From contig NZ_JAQMUB010000037.1 in NCBI RefSeq assembly GCF_028330965.1, positions 1 to 64,000 of the forward strand: a stretch of 64,000 nucleotides of DNA, in the 5' to 3' direction. This document shows positions 49,157 to 58,983 of this stretch, one piece after another. Below the pieces are notes generated by a model that saw only the letters and a program-made list of their open reading frames with translations, was not told the origin of the DNA and did not search any database. The DNA comes from Oscillatoria sp. CS-180 (GTDB lineage: Bacteria; Cyanobacteriota; Cyanobacteriia; Phormidesmidales; Phormidesmidaceae). Numbering within the stretch: the first letter of the stretch is position 1; each line of letters opens with the position of its first letter. Position numbers and translations under genes: made by a program.

Positions 49157-50596
49157 TTAACGGCAGTTGTCGCAATGGCCGCATTGACCTAGCTGCTGTG
49201 CCGCTTGCCGAAAACCAAACTGCTGGACAATGGTTTGCCAGCGACAGTTAGCAGACTGTAGAAAAGCTGGCATGGTGCTGTCTGATTGCCCTGCATGAGG
49301 CTTGCGAATAGATGTGTGGGATCGCAGGCGATAGTGAAAGGGATCCGTCCACTCCAAACGTTCCTGACTATGCAGATAGGAGAGCGCGATCGCGCCGTCT
49401 TTGAACTGCTGCTCCACCTGATCCAAACTTCCGTAGGGTGGAATTTGTCGACTAATCTGAATAGCCTTTTGCTGAATTTTTTGGGCTTGGGTCTGAAAAA
49501 ACAGCGATCGCTGCTTATCGGTTGGGTCAAACCATCCTGTCCGTTCGCTCACGAGAGCCATAGCCTGAGCAGGTTTACCGTCTCGGCCAGCTCGGCCAAT
49601 TTCCTGCACGTACTCGGTTAGCAAACTAGGAACATGGTAGTGGACCACCCACCTTAAATCGGGTTTATTCACCCCCATACCAAACGCATTTGTGGCAACC
49701 ACGATTTGAACTCGATTTTGAATCCAGTCCTGTTCTCGCTGACGGCGATCGCAGGCTGTCAAACCAGCATGATAATTAGTGGCTCGATACCCCTGCTGCC
49801 GCAGCCAATCAGCAAGGCCCTCGCTATCTCGACGGGTGCGCACATATATCAGCCCTGTTTGATGGGGATGTTGCCGGACGAATTTCAGCAATCTTTCCTG
49901 TCGGCCTCGTGGCGTCCACACGGTTTGCACAGACAGGTGTAGGTTGGCACGGTAAGGACTGAGCCGAACGACTGTTGGCGATCGCAACCTCAACGTCTGA
50001 CGAATAATCTGCTGGGCGATGGGATCAGCAGTTGCGGTAAAAGCCGCAATAGGGATCGCTGTAGCCCTACCTTGCTGAAGGGCCTGCCGGGCGATCCCCA
50101 ACCTGCGATAAGCAGGACGAAAGGTTTCTCCCCATTGCACCAGACAGTGAGCTTCATCTAAAACAAGACCGTTTAGTTTCAAGTCAGGGCATATCAGCTC
50201 TTGCCAAATAGATTCGCTCAGCAGCGTCTCTGGAGACAGATATAAGAGTCGGAGTTGCTGATGCTTGAGCGCTTTGAGAACCCGCCATCGCTCTCTTTTA
50301 GGACGTTCACTGTGCAAAGTAGCCGCAGGCAAACGGCGATCGCGAAGATCCTGCACCTGATTTTCCATCAGAGCCACTAGTGGGGAAACCACTAAGGTCA
50401 ACCCGGTTTGCAGCAACGCTGGCAGTTGAAAACAGAGGGACTTGCCGCCTCCAGTTGGCAGAATAATCAGGGCATCTTGACGCTGTAGCAAAGAATGAAT
50501 GACCGTATCTTGAGGCGGACGGAAGTGAGAATATCCCCAAATTTTCTGGAGACGAGCTTGGGCGATCGCCATATTGGGCGGTGAGGACGCAGTCAT
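49157..50596 (-). CDS. recQ: Short RecQ-type DNA helicase
   Basis: 479 residues from ATG 50596. It is a superfamily 2 helicase: FRPPQDTVIHSLLQRQDALI (Q-like region), Walker A LPTGGGKSLCFQLPAL, VVSPLVALMENQVQDL, motif II LDEAHCLVQWGETFRPAYRR (DEAH), FTATADP, and motif VI QEIGRAGRDGKPA. The C-terminal part ends in CGHCDNCR, a remnant of the RecQ zinc-binding region. The winged-helix part is reduced and the HRDC domain is absent. It unwinds 3'-5' in repair and recombination. It is a short RecQ paralogue rather than a full-length one. Confidence 0.9.
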   Translation of the reverse strand: MTASSPPNMAIAQARLQKIWGYSHFRPPQDTVIHSLLQRQDALIILPTGGGKSLCFQLPALLQTGLTLVVSPLVALMENQVQDLRDRRLPAATLHSERPKRERWRVLKALKHQQLRLLYLSPETLLSESIWQELICPDLKLNGLVLDEAHCLVQWGETFRPAYRRLGIARQALQQGRATAIPIAAFTATADPIAQQIIRQTLRLRSPTVVRLSPYRANLHLSVQTVWTPRGRQERLLKFVRQHPHQTGLIYVRTRRDSEGLADWLRQQGYRATNYHAGLTACDRRQREQDWIQNRVQIVVATNAFGMGVNKPDLRWVVHYHVPSLLTEYVQEIGRAGRDGKPAQAMALVSERTGWFDPTDKQRSLFFQTQAQKIQQKAIQISRQIPPYGSLDQVEQQFKDGAIALSYLHSQERLEWTDPFHYRLRSHTSIRKPHAGQSDSTMPAFLQSANCRWQTIVQQFGFRQAAQQLGQCGHCDNCR

Positions 50597-50777
50597 AAGC
50601 AAGCCGAAAATGCACCTACCTCAAGCATGCCCAGAAGGATTAGGAGAGCATTGATCCCCTGAGCTTTTACGGTGCGCTCCATTGCCCTAATAGGCAACAC
50701 TTCTCAGCATAGAACCGAGCGAGCATAGCCCACTCGGTTCTCATCAGCATTCAATGTGCTCTCGAACAAACGCTCGT

Positions 50778-51695
50778 TTATTCAAAGAAAACGGGGAAAT
50801 TGTAGCCAACGCCGAGAGAAACTCCCAGGCCAGTTTCCTCAGAAACACGCCAATTTACCTGACTGTTGAGGGTGAATTGGCGTGAGATGGGAATATCGAC
50901 GCCGCCATTCACCAGTAACCCGACATCATCTCCAATATCAATGCCGCCACCCAAAAAGGGATAGATACTGAAATCACGCACTTCAAGAGGATTAAAGTTG
51001 TACGTCACAGGCAAAGTAACGTTGAAATGATCTTCAGAGAACTGCAATGTTGGGCGCACCGAGAAGCGAGGTCCTAAAGAGACTTTACTAATCACGTTAA
51101 AGCCAAAGTCGCCAACGGCACTCTTATCGCTGTCAATGATACCGATATTGCCACCAATCCCCACATAGAAAGGAGATACGCCTCGGTAAAGGGGTCGCGT
51201 CACCTGGGCTACTTCTTGACTATCCTCTTGGGCAACCTCTCGACTTTCTGTAGTGACTTCAGGAACCTCGGCAGGGATAGTTTCACTAAAGAAAGAGTCG
51301 GCAGACGTCGCAACAGGCTCGCTGACAACAGCAACCTGCTCAACGGGGACAGCCTCGACTGACTCATTCGAGATGACTTCATCAGACTCAGCCAAGAACT
51401 CGCCTAAGGTTTGTCGAGTCGTTTCCTCTTGTGTCGCAACCTTCTCAGATAGGACATTTTCTTCGGCGGTTACGTCCGATTCAAGCTCCGCGACCGCGAT
51501 CGCCTCGGCGTCTTTTGATGGATTCACCTCAAGGGTCGTTTCGGAAGCTTTGGCTTCCAACGAAACAGCTAAGACATCAGGCATGTCAGCTGCAATATCA
51601 ACCTGAGTCAAGGCTTCTTCAGCCTGAGCCGGGACCGCAATCAATATAGCTACAGCACCACTTGTTAACAAAGAAATGCGCTGAAATAAAGCCAT
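50778..51695 (-). CDS. Outer-membrane beta-barrel-like protein
   Basis: 305 residues from ATG 51695 with AGGAG upstream; a GTG at 51707 is less likely. A signal peptide (about 1-25, cut after VPAQA) precedes an acidic, Val/Glu/Ser-rich, probably disordered region (about 26-165). The C-terminal 135 residues have alternating beta pattern (SPFYVGIGGNIGI, FSVRPTLQFSED, YPFLGGGIDIGDDVGL, FTLNSQVNWRV, GVSLGVGYNFPVFFE), typical of a small eight-stranded barrel ending in an aromatic-rich strand. It probably lies in the outer membrane with a long periplasmic tether. No function is known. Confidence 0.78.
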   Translation of the reverse strand: MALFQRISLLTSGAVAILIAVPAQAEEALTQVDIAADMPDVLAVSLEAKASETTLEVNPSKDAEAIAVAELESDVTAEENVLSEKVATQEETTRQTLGEFLAESDEVISNESVEAVPVEQVAVVSEPVATSADSFFSETIPAEVPEVTTESREVAQEDSQEVAQVTRPLYRGVSPFYVGIGGNIGIIDSDKSAVGDFGFNVISKVSLGPRFSVRPTLQFSEDHFNVTLPVTYNFNPLEVRDFSIYPFLGGGIDIGDDVGLLVNGGVDIPISRQFTLNSQVNWRVSEETGLGVSLGVGYNFPVFFE

Positions 51696-51906
51696 GTCTA
51701 CAATCACTCCTCAATCACCATGTAGATTTGAAAACAGCTCTGTTAGAGAGACTTTGAGCCGCAAGCACCCTATGTTTGGCCTGTCGAGCTTGCCATCACC
51801 TCTTAAAGCAACTGTAAAAAAATCACACAGATTTTACCATTGTTAAATCTCGTCCCTAGCAGCAGGATTGACAGTTCACCCGGGGACATCACACTGGAAC
51901 ACTCGT

Positions 51907-52884
51907 TTATTCACCAGTGACCTCTTTAGTGTTTGCCTCTGCCCAACGTGCCAGGAGTGTTTGAGCAAAGAAGGGCAACAGGGCCTCGTTTTTACTGTGG
52001 TCCTCGCCTTCGGTGAACACCACTAGCTGAAAAGGGGGATAGTTCGGCAGTTCCACATAAGCGGCATCGTGTCTGACTTTACTCGTCAATCCCGCTTTTG
52101 ACCAAAGCATGGCTTTCAACGGTAAACCTGCCCCCAAAAAACCCGCAACCTGATTTTCTGGATCAGCTGCCAAAAGGTCGGGATCAAGCGATCGCCGCAT
52201 CAATGTCATCATGGATTGCGATCGCGCACCCGTCACAGCAACGCCCCCGACAATACTGTGCAGTAACCTTGCCGTAGCTTCTGTCGTCAGCACATTACGA
52301 TTTTCGTAGGTATCGCCTAAGAACAGGCGCTCTCGGCCATAGGGACCATCACACCACGTTTTCTGGTTAACGTTGATCGTCTCCAGCTCAGGCCATTGAA
52401 GCGACTGCAAATACCGATTCACGATATTCCGCTGAGATTTCCAAGTTTCGAAGGGACCTGCGGGAAGTTCTGGTCCGCTAGTTGTTCCGGTCAGCACATC
52501 AACAACAAACCCTGTCGCATCGTTACTGGAATCTACAATCATATCTTTCAGCGCCCGTTCAAACTCGGGCGTCGTCGTGACCATCTCACGCTCCATCCAT
52601 TCGTGAGCCGCGACAAGATAAAAGAGTTTCACCACGCTAGCAGGATAAACCAGTTCTACACCTCGGTAACTGGCACCTTGAGGTTTCTGCTGCCAAAAAT
52701 CGGGGGCACTAATAGCCCCTCCCGTATTCACAGGAAAGGGCGGAGTATATACCATCCAGGTAGCTGCAATTTGGTTTCGTGCTAACCGTGGAAACTCAGC
52801 CCAGACCCCCTCCAGCGTTGCGTCTAAGACTGATTGCAGCCCAGGGTCTAGCTCGAAAAAAGTTGCCGACACGATCGCCCCCAT
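51907..52884 (-). CDS. Class A beta-lactamase-like serine hydrolase
   Basis: 325 residues from ATG 52884 (AGGGA 8 nt upstream). It has the penicillin-binding fold: the SxxK motif PASVVKLFYLVAA (about 80-92), SSND at about 117-120 in the place of SDN, and a KTG-like SKAGLTSKVRHD near 260. A missing signal peptide (the first 15 residues are MGAIVSATFFELDPG) is odd for a periplasmic penicillin-binding enzyme, so it may be cytoplasmic or a D-aminopeptidase or esterase-like relative. True beta-lactam resistance should not be assumed. It is divergent from the TIGR03643 gene. Confidence 0.85.
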   Translation of the reverse strand: MGAIVSATFFELDPGLQSVLDATLEGVWAEFPRLARNQIAATWMVYTPPFPVNTGGAISAPDFWQQKPQGASYRGVELVYPASVVKLFYLVAAHEWMEREMVTTTPEFERALKDMIVDSSNDATGFVVDVLTGTTSGPELPAGPFETWKSQRNIVNRYLQSLQWPELETINVNQKTWCDGPYGRERLFLGDTYENRNVLTTEATARLLHSIVGGVAVTGARSQSMMTLMRRSLDPDLLAADPENQVAGFLGAGLPLKAMLWSKAGLTSKVRHDAAYVELPNYPPFQLVVFTEGEDHSKNEALLPFFAQTLLARWAEANTKEVTGE

Positions 52885-53007
52885 CAATAAAATCCCTAAT
52901 AAACCTTACCTGTTCTTGGGTTTCACAATCTCGTTCGTCACCAACTCGTTAGGATGAAAAGGGTCGCCATAGAGCAAGACAACAGAAAGTTGGATGAGGA
53001 ACTGATA

Positions 53008-53271
53008 GTGGGAAAATCTTTGCCAGAACTGAGCAGTGCTGATCGTAATCGCATTATCGAGATGGCTTGGGAGGATCGCACTCCTTTCGACGCGATCGAA
53101 CTTCAGTTTGGCCTTAAAGAAAAAGACGTTATTACCCTGATGCGACGAGAGATGAAACCAAGCAGCTTCCGCATGTGGCGAAAGCGTGTGAGTGGTCGCC
53201 AGACGAAGCATCGACAGCAGCGTGATTTCTTTGCCGGTCGATTTCGCTCAGCAAATCAAAAAGGCTCTTGA
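53008..53271 (+). CDS. TIGR03643 family small protein
   Basis: 87 residues from the GTG at 53008, chosen because GAGGA lies 7 nt upstream; an ATG at 52954 would add 18 residues. The core RIIEMAWEDRTPFDAIELQF and DVITLMRREMKPSSFRMWRK matches TIGR03643, a small family of unknown function with a helix-turn-helix-like layout and a very basic tail (RVSGRQTKHRQQRD). It may bind DNA or RNA. Confidence 0.85.
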   Translation: MGKSLPELSSADRNRIIEMAWEDRTPFDAIELQFGLKEKDVITLMRREMKPSSFRMWRKRVSGRQTKHRQQRDFFAGRFRSANQKGS

Positions 53272-53394
53272 TAACAGAATGTTTTTTCTTGCGAGATGAT
53301 TCTGGGGAAGGGGCGATCGCAAACTTTACGGATTGACGAAATTTTTGGATGAAAAGGGGGATAAAGCAATACCTATCTACAAACGGCCTCAACT

Positions 53395-54135
53395 ATGGCA
53401 ACTCCCCCTCTAATTCAAGATCTGTCAATTGCTCTCGCTGTGCCAAACCACAACCCGGCCCTTCTCACACCAGATTTTCTAGTTGGGACTGGCATTGTTC
53501 CTGCAGATTGGGAGTTGGCAATTCCACCGATTGTTAATAGCCAAGGTAGCCGCATCGTCTTTCAAAACGATATTACTTTTGTTGCCCAGCCCGGCTCTAT
53601 CAACTTTGCTCAGGCGATCGAAGCAGATACCACCGCGCCCATTACTATTGCAGAGATTGCCTATAAATACGCTAAGACGCTTACTAATCTTGAGTACCAA
53701 GCTGTCAGTATTCAGCCCAAATGTTTTTTACCCTTTGAGACGCAGCCTGATGGTGCTCGCAAATACATCACAAATACTCTTCTAGCTGAGGGACCTTGGA
53801 AACAACCCCTGTCTAAGCCCATGAGAGCCTCCCTTAAGCTCATCTACCCGCTGAAGGATTCTGAACTCAGGGTCACCATCACCGAAGCTCAACTCAAAAG
53901 ACCTAATCATGAGCCAGTCATGACAGTCATGTTCGCAGGCACCTTTGCCTATACTCTCGATGAAGAGACGCCAGAAGCGCGTTTAGGTCAGCTAAAGACT
54001 ATTCTCGACAATTGCCAATCTGATTTTGAAACTTTTCAAAAGTTGGTTACTACTAAATTTCAAATAGATTCAGCAACCAACGGACGCTCTCAGGCAAGGT
54101 CTGCGACGCCGACCACACAAACGCTGCATAAATAG
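53395..54135 (+). CDS. Hypothetical protein, cyanobacterial type
   Basis: 246 residues, soluble, no signal peptide. It shows mixed alpha/beta features (IAEIAYKYAKTLTNLEYQAV, FLPFETQPDGARKYITNTLL, SLKLIYPLKDSELRVTITEA) and a flexible Ser/Thr/Gln tail. There is no catalytic motif or Cys cluster. The density of well-formed secondary structure and clean codon use make it a genuine gene, but I cannot name a family. It starts at ATG 53395, 123 nt after the TIGR03643 gene on the same strand, and is convergent with the DUF445 gene (41 nt between stops). Confidence 0.72.
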   Translation: MATPPLIQDLSIALAVPNHNPALLTPDFLVGTGIVPADWELAIPPIVNSQGSRIVFQNDITFVAQPGSINFAQAIEADTTAPITIAEIAYKYAKTLTNLEYQAVSIQPKCFLPFETQPDGARKYITNTLLAEGPWKQPLSKPMRASLKLIYPLKDSELRVTITEAQLKRPNHEPVMTVMFAGTFAYTLDEETPEARLGQLKTILDNCQSDFETFQKLVTTKFQIDSATNGRSQARSATPTTQTLHK

Positions 54136-54176
54136 AGTTGTTCCTAAACCTCCGGAAGTAAACAACCCGAGAGTAT

Positions 54177-55406
54177 CTAGCGGAAGTAATAAAAGGCTGC
54201 CTGTAATCCACCAATGAGAAAGCCCAGTGCACCGCCAAGGTTCACGATCGCCTGCAGTTCATTGCGAACGATTCCTTGAACAGCAAGCTCTAGTTCCTGT
54301 GGATTAGTGGCACTGACTCGCTCGATAATCACCTGATCGATGTTGAGAATAGGAATGACCTGTGCAACGAGTGATTCCAAATCTTTCTCTAGATATCGCT
54401 CCAAGATCAACGCTAACTCCTCGCTGACGGGATCGAGAGAATCCGTAATGACACTTGAGTTCCGTAGACGATTAAGCAACTGCGTTGCCAGCGTTTGCCA
54501 ATTAATTGTGGAACTCAAGCCTTTCAACAGTTCCGGTCCTAACGTTTTGATGTAGTTGCGAACTGTTTCTCGAATGGTCTGACGCAACTCTCGGACAGCT
54601 GAAACGGGCAAACTCTGCAATGTAAGCTGTTGAAACGCTTCTTGCAGTCGCGCATTCAGGTTTAGCGCTTCGATCAGCTCAGCAATGCGGACATTACTGG
54701 TCTCTCGCTCATCTAAGCAAAACGCCCGCAATCGCGTCAGCGCGTTACGTACACCAAACAGATTGGCGACTACCCAATAGGTGCCGCTGGTTTTAGACCG
54801 AAAAATCTCATCGATAATTTGAATATTACGGTCTGTCAAAAAATCAATCAGAAGCCGCCGAATCCTGTCTGGAGGAATGACGGAGATTAGCAGCCAGCTA
54901 GACAACTGCTGTGCCTGTTCAGGCGAGAATTGAAACTCCAACAGCACCTGATCAAAAATCTGATCCAGTTGTGCCTGTAGAAAATCATCGCGTCGTGCCC
55001 AAACTCGTAGTAAGCGAGGCAGAGAGGTACCAAATAAATCTTGCAATACCTTTCCGACAATCTCAGCTGTCCGGGCCTGATTCCTTGACTGAATTTGATC
55101 AAGCGCCAGTTCTAAAAGCCACTTGATTGCTTGTTGGGTTCGCTCCGTCTGCAATAGACGACGAGCCAAGTTTTCAAGCTCTGCAGGCGTCAAGAGTGAT
55201 CCCATAATGGTATCGGCAACTCGCTGCGCCAAACGGGCCTGATTGCTGGGAATAAGTCCCGGTGTTAGAGGCAATCGCCGTTTGAAGAGATAGTACGGAC
55301 GATACGGGCGAAACAGCATCTTGATGGCTAGATCGTTTGTAAAATATCCGATGACTCCACCCACCAAAGGCGGAGCTAGTAACAACCAAGCGTCAGACCA
55401 AGCCAT
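54177..55406 (-). CDS. DUF445 family membrane protein
   Basis: 409 residues from ATG 55406. The N-terminus [20 protein letters not shown] is a membrane helix followed by [28 protein letters not shown], the DUF445 signature (IGY.TN..A...LF.P). A long helical middle (about 60-370) leads to a second hydrophobic helix at the C-terminus ([18 protein letters not shown]). Function is unknown; relatives in plants and bacteria are predicted membrane proteins with a large soluble loop. It starts 851 nt before the menG gene end on the same strand. Confidence 0.9.
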   Translation of the reverse strand: MAWSDAWLLLAPPLVGGVIGYFTNDLAIKMLFRPYRPYYLFKRRLPLTPGLIPSNQARLAQRVADTIMGSLLTPAELENLARRLLQTERTQQAIKWLLELALDQIQSRNQARTAEIVGKVLQDLFGTSLPRLLRVWARRDDFLQAQLDQIFDQVLLEFQFSPEQAQQLSSWLLISVIPPDRIRRLLIDFLTDRNIQIIDEIFRSKTSGTYWVVANLFGVRNALTRLRAFCLDERETSNVRIAELIEALNLNARLQEAFQQLTLQSLPVSAVRELRQTIRETVRNYIKTLGPELLKGLSSTINWQTLATQLLNRLRNSSVITDSLDPVSEELALILERYLEKDLESLVAQVIPILNIDQVIIERVSATNPQELELAVQGIVRNELQAIVNLGGALGFLIGGLQAAFYYFR

Positions 55407-55534
55407 TTTAAAAATCAGAAGCGATCGCACCGACGGCGATATGCCGAGCCATCATAACAAAACTGCCAAAAGATCGTATGGGTAAAAGGAGGGATGGGTG
55501 AAGTGACAGCCGATAGATCTCTGGCTAACGTCTA

Positions 55535-56251
55535 TTAAGTGAGCACCAGAACGCCCATCATTCCGCCTGCAATGGAGTAGTGAATCGCTTCTACAAACCC
55601 AACTTCGTAGGCAAGCTGAACTTGCTGGCTCCCCACTGGAAATCTTTCTATGCTGGGGTTGATGTAGGCATACTCATCAGTCAGACCGCACCGCTCGGCA
55701 GCAGACACCACAACTGTGTCTAAATACCACTGCTGAAAGCGACTCATCAGTGCACTCTGAGGTCGATGAAAATCTAGAATTGCGGCTTTGCCATGATTGC
55801 TCAGGACTCGACGAACTTCTTTCAATCCCTGCGGTATGTCGATCAGGTTGCGTAGGCCATAAGCCATAGTGACAGCATCAAACCGGTTGTCTTCAAAAGG
55901 CAAATTAAGCGCATCCCCTTCGACCCAGTGCAAAGTAGCAATACCTGAATAGTGGGCAGCTTTTTGGTGAGCGATCGCCAATTGAGCTGGCGAAAAATCA
56001 AGGCCGTAAACGTGCCCGCTCTGTCCAACCCGTTGAGCCAGCAATAAAGCCAAGTCACCGCTACCGCAACAGATATCTAAACAGGTGTCTCCGGGGGCAG
56101 CCTGACTCCAATCAACGGTCATCTGCTTCCAAATGCGATGCAGCCCCAGACTCAACTGTTGGTTGAAGTCATCATAGACTGGCGCAATCCGATCAAATAA
56201 AGCCTGAATATCGTCTTTTGAGGGAGTTGGTGACGCCTGCAGCGCATTCAT
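55535..56251 (-). CDS. menG: MenG/UbiE quinone methyltransferase
   Basis: A 238-residue class I SAM-dependent methyltransferase. In cyanobacteria this orthologue methylates demethylphylloquinone in phylloquinone synthesis, giving the photosystem I quinone. The SAM-binding motif LDICCGSGDLALLLA lies near 57-71, followed by YGLDFSPAQLAIA, the UbiE-specific AYGLRNLIDIPQGLKE, and the terminal GGMMGVLVLT. The start is ATG 56251 (NALQASPTPS); a TTG two codons earlier is possible. No other men gene is adjacent. Confidence 0.93.
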   Translation of the reverse strand: MNALQASPTPSKDDIQALFDRIAPVYDDFNQQLSLGLHRIWKQMTVDWSQAAPGDTCLDICCGSGDLALLLAQRVGQSGHVYGLDFSPAQLAIAHQKAAHYSGIATLHWVEGDALNLPFEDNRFDAVTMAYGLRNLIDIPQGLKEVRRVLSNHGKAAILDFHRPQSALMSRFQQWYLDTVVVSAAERCGLTDEYAYINPSIERFPVGSQQVQLAYEVGFVEAIHYSIAGGMMGVLVLT

Positions 56252-56338
56252 TCTCAATGTGCTTTATCAGTTCTTGGTCTATTTCCAGACTACGCTAGTT
56301 CGGAATAGTTCGAGACAGCAGCTTACGAATTAACCGTA

Positions 56339-57067
56339 TCAGTCCTTCTTTGAAAACCTGTCGAAGAAGTGATGACTACGCTTGCGATAGCTATCAGGAA
56401 GCGGAAGCTGTAAGGTCTCGTGAAAATCTTCTTGGACTTTGTGCGTTAGGCAACGAGAAACCTGGCGCACAATTTGACTTAATAAGTGGTCGCCCGTTCG
56501 CTGGATGAGACGCTTAGGAAGGGCATTGATAAATCGGGGAAAGTTAACGCAGACTTTTAAGTCCAACTCCCAGTCAACCTGCGTAATTATATAGGATGAA
56601 TCTCCTGACTTGACTGTCGTTTCATTGAGCTGCAAAGACGCTTTGAAATCAACATCATAGCCGGGAGGTTCGTAGCCGGGCACAGGAATCGTTTCAATGC
56701 GATAAATGCCATGATCTTGAGGCAACAAGTGTAGACCGATTTTAGGTTCGACATCATAGCCCAGCGCGCCAAAATTCCCCACCGTCAGGTCGTAGCCGTT
56801 ATCCCCAAGGGGAACCGCCGTCATCGGATGAGCACACCGCAAGAACCAAGCCTGATGATCGTCTAAGTAGCGGGTAACAGTCTGCCGATCAGCAGACATG
56901 TCCATACGTCCGGCATACTCACCTCGGAAAACAAAAGGAGTCGAACAGGTGTCATCCATCTGCTCATTTCTGGGGTCGCCATCATTAGCATTCACCAAAC
57001 CAGAAACAGCCCCAAAAGCTTGGTTAGGCAGCTCATTGGATTGATGGTTAGAAATCGGTGTTTGCAT
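56339..57067 (-). CDS. DUF1997 family protein
   Basis: 242 residues from ATG 57067; a GTG at 57082 is also possible. The DUF1997 core begins with FVFRGEYAGRMDM and continues YLDDHQAWFLRCAHPM and GNFGALGYDVEPKIGLHLLP, all typical of this cyanobacterial and plant chloroplast family. The fold resembles a lipid- or pigment-binding START-like domain by shape, but that is speculation. The first 50 residues are polar and probably disordered. It is divergent from the SDR gene across a 365-bp gap. Confidence 0.88.
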   Translation of the reverse strand: MQTPISNHQSNELPNQAFGAVSGLVNANDGDPRNEQMDDTCSTPFVFRGEYAGRMDMSADRQTVTRYLDDHQAWFLRCAHPMTAVPLGDNGYDLTVGNFGALGYDVEPKIGLHLLPQDHGIYRIETIPVPGYEPPGYDVDFKASLQLNETTVKSGDSSYIITQVDWELDLKVCVNFPRFINALPKRLIQRTGDHLLSQIVRQVSRCLTHKVQEDFHETLQLPLPDSYRKRSHHFFDRFSKKD

Positions 57068-57082
57068 AGATGCGTTAGCCAC

Positions 57083-57447
57083 TCATCACTAATGTGCTAC
57101 GTCAATGCCTAAAGGCAAGAATCAGCAGCTGATCATAACTCAAGACTCGCCAGCAATTATTCTAGCTGACGGACTGTCGTGTGTCCTCTAACGGTAGAGG
57201 AAGCCGCGTCAATTACTTAAGAGCCTAGCTTAGCCGAACTCTCTCTATCAGTCGAAAATATACGGAGAAAAGTTGCTTTCTGCAAAGGAGTCAGTCTTTC
57301 TTCAACAAGAATTACAGGAGTATCGTTAGCCTATGAAGGAGTTCGTCCTCAACGTTGAATCAACCGATACGGTTCGACGTCGTAGACATAACTTTTCATC
57401 TATCTTTACGATAGGCATTTTCTGTTTGAGTTGGAAATGGAGGCACG
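57083..57447. other. Divergent intergenic region with a small hairpin
   Basis: Between the DUF1997 and SDR genes. It contains a perfect 7-bp hairpin (57184-57190 with 57195-57201, loop ACGG) that resembles a tRNA D-arm but is not part of a tRNA. A GGAGG site 4 nt before the SDR start lies at its right end. No gene or clear promoter was identified. Confidence 0.5.
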
Positions 57448-58110
57448 ATGAAAGCATTAGTTGTGGGTGCAACAGGCGAAACAGGGCGACGCATTGTTCG
57501 AGTATTAGTGAGTAAAGGCATCCCAGTTAGGGTCTTGGTACGCGATTTGCAAACTGCCCAAGAAATACTCCCCAACTCTATCGAGTTTGCTGTTGGAGAT
57601 GTCCTTGATCGGACCAGCATTGAGTCAGCGATCGCAGATTGCACAGTCTTATTATGTGCCACAGGTGCACGCCCCAGCTTTGATCCCACAGGACCTTATA
57701 AAGTTGACTATGAAGGCACTAAAAATCTGGTGGATGTCGCCAAAGCTCAAGGGATTGACCATTTCGTCATCGTGTCCTCGCTCTGTGTCTCTCGATTCCT
57801 GCACCCGTTGAATCTATTTTGGCTGGTGCTGTGGTGGAAGAAACAGGCTGAAGACTATCTCATCAAGAGTGGAGTGCCTTACACGATTGTCCGTCCTGGA
57901 GGACTCAAGAGCGACGATACTGATGATCGAGCGCTAGTAATGGCTCCGGCAGATACTTTATTTGAAGGCAACATCCCCCGGTTAAAAGTGGCAGAAACGT
58001 GTGTGGCTGCTCTTACCAATCCAGAGGGCAAAAATAAGATTGTGGAGATTGTGGCTGAGGAAAACGCCACTGAAAAACCCTATGAAGAACTCTTTGCTGG
58101 AGTGGCTTAA
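57448..58110 (+). CDS. Atypical SDR, NAD(P)-binding
   Basis: 220 residues. The Rossmann glycine motif LVVGATGETGRRIVRVLV (about 4-21) is followed by NADP-type basic residues in VRVLVRDLQTA and by IVSSLCVSR. The YxxxK catalytic pair is absent, as in atypical SDR proteins such as Ycf39 and Tic62-like sequences of chloroplast lineage (FVIVSS and VRPGGLKSDDT are typical). It is probably an NADPH-binding protein acting near photosynthetic membranes; the substrate is unknown. ATG 57448 has GGAGG 4 nt upstream. Confidence 0.9.
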   Translation: MKALVVGATGETGRRIVRVLVSKGIPVRVLVRDLQTAQEILPNSIEFAVGDVLDRTSIESAIADCTVLLCATGARPSFDPTGPYKVDYEGTKNLVDVAKAQGIDHFVIVSSLCVSRFLHPLNLFWLVLWWKKQAEDYLIKSGVPYTIVRPGGLKSDDTDDRALVMAPADTLFEGNIPRLKVAETCVAALTNPEGKNKIVEIVAEENATEKPYEELFAGVA

Positions 58111-58161
58111 AAAGGAGGAGAGGCTGTTCTGTGGAAAATCAGGGCGATCGCTCAATCGGCT

Positions 58162-58184
58162 CAAGGTGGGCCATGCCCACCTTG
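58162..58184 (+). repeat. Palindromic hairpin after the SDR gene
   Basis: A perfect 10-bp stem (CAAGGTGGGC with its complement) with a 3-nt CAT loop, 51 nt past the SDR stop. No T-run. The GGTGGGC..GCCCACC core is a widely seen interspersed palindrome in cyanobacteria, from memory. It may serve as terminator in a convergent region of 315 bp in which no gene was seen. Confidence 0.65.
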
Positions 58185-58425
58185 CTCGCATAGCGCTGTT
58201 AAAAATGTAGGTTGGCTCAGTATCAATACCACCTAAAGAAACACTTGCAAGTGCTGAGTCTTTCTGCAAGTAAGGCCTACACTCCGTTTGACACCGGCTT
58301 CTGCAAATCACCCAATGGGCTATGTCAACTACGACACAGCTCACACTCTTGGCTAGAACGGCCTACTCTGATGCCGGAGCAGATGAGCAGAGATGGCCCT
58401 TATGCTTTGCCCGATTGATGGCGTG

Positions 58426-58983
58426 TTAGACAGTCATGATGTCTTTTTCTTTGGCCTTTAGAGCTTCGTCAATTTGGGCAACGTACTTGTCCGTCAAGGA
58501 CTGAACGCTCTCTTGTAAATCGCGAGATTCGTCTTCAGAAATTTCGCTGTCCTTTTCCTGCTTGCGAAACAGATCGATGCCGTCTCGACGAACGTTTCGC
58601 ACAGATACTCGCCCTTCTTCGGCGTACTTGCTGGCAACCTTGACGAATTCTTGGCGGCGTTCGCTAGTCAGAGGAGGAATATTCAGGCGAATAAGCTTGC
58701 CGTCATTGTTGGGTACCAAGCCAATGTCAGACATTGAAATCGACTTTTCGATCGCACTCAACGAACTGGGATCAAAAGGTTGAATCATCAGCGTGCTGGC
58801 GTCAGGGGTGCTGATGTTGGCCAGTGACTTCAAAGGCGTTGGGCTACCGTAATAGTCCACCATAATTTTATCCAGCAGGGACGTGTTGGCTCGTCCAGTA
58901 CGGATAGTGTTGAATGCCCGCTTGGTTGCGTCAACAGCATTCTGCATTGCTTCTTCGATATCGCTTAAGTCAGCTAACTTCAC
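58426..58983 (-). CDS. frr: Ribosome recycling factor
   Basis: 185 residues. It splits the post-termination ribosome together with EF-G. GTG at 58983 ([16 protein letters not shown]) is chosen because GGGAG lies 8 nt upstream and the family starts there; the frame could open at 59016. Family motifs: [30 protein letters not shown] near 20-50, [17 protein letters not shown] and the [12 protein letters not shown] linker. It overlaps the pyrH stop by 14 nt, indicating translational coupling. Confidence 0.96.
   Translation of the reverse strand: MKLADLSDIEEAMQNAVDATKRAFNTIRTGRANTSLLDKIMVDYYGSPTPLKSLANISTPDASTLMIQPFDPSSLSAIEKSISMSDIGLVPNNDGKLIRLNIPPLTSERRQEFVKVASKYAEEGRVSVRNVRRDGIDLFRKQEKDSEISEDESRDLQESVQSLTDKYVAQIDEALKAKEKDIMTV

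Noticed and set aside
57184-57201. tRNA-like D-arm hairpin
   Set aside because: No acceptor stem, anticodon arm or TTCGA-type T-loop is found at the right distances, so it is not a tRNA gene.
58212-58418. 68-codon plus-strand frame and an overlapping minus-strand frame between SDR and frr
   Set aside because: Neither has a ribosome site or protein-like pattern; the region is treated as a convergent spacer with a palindrome.
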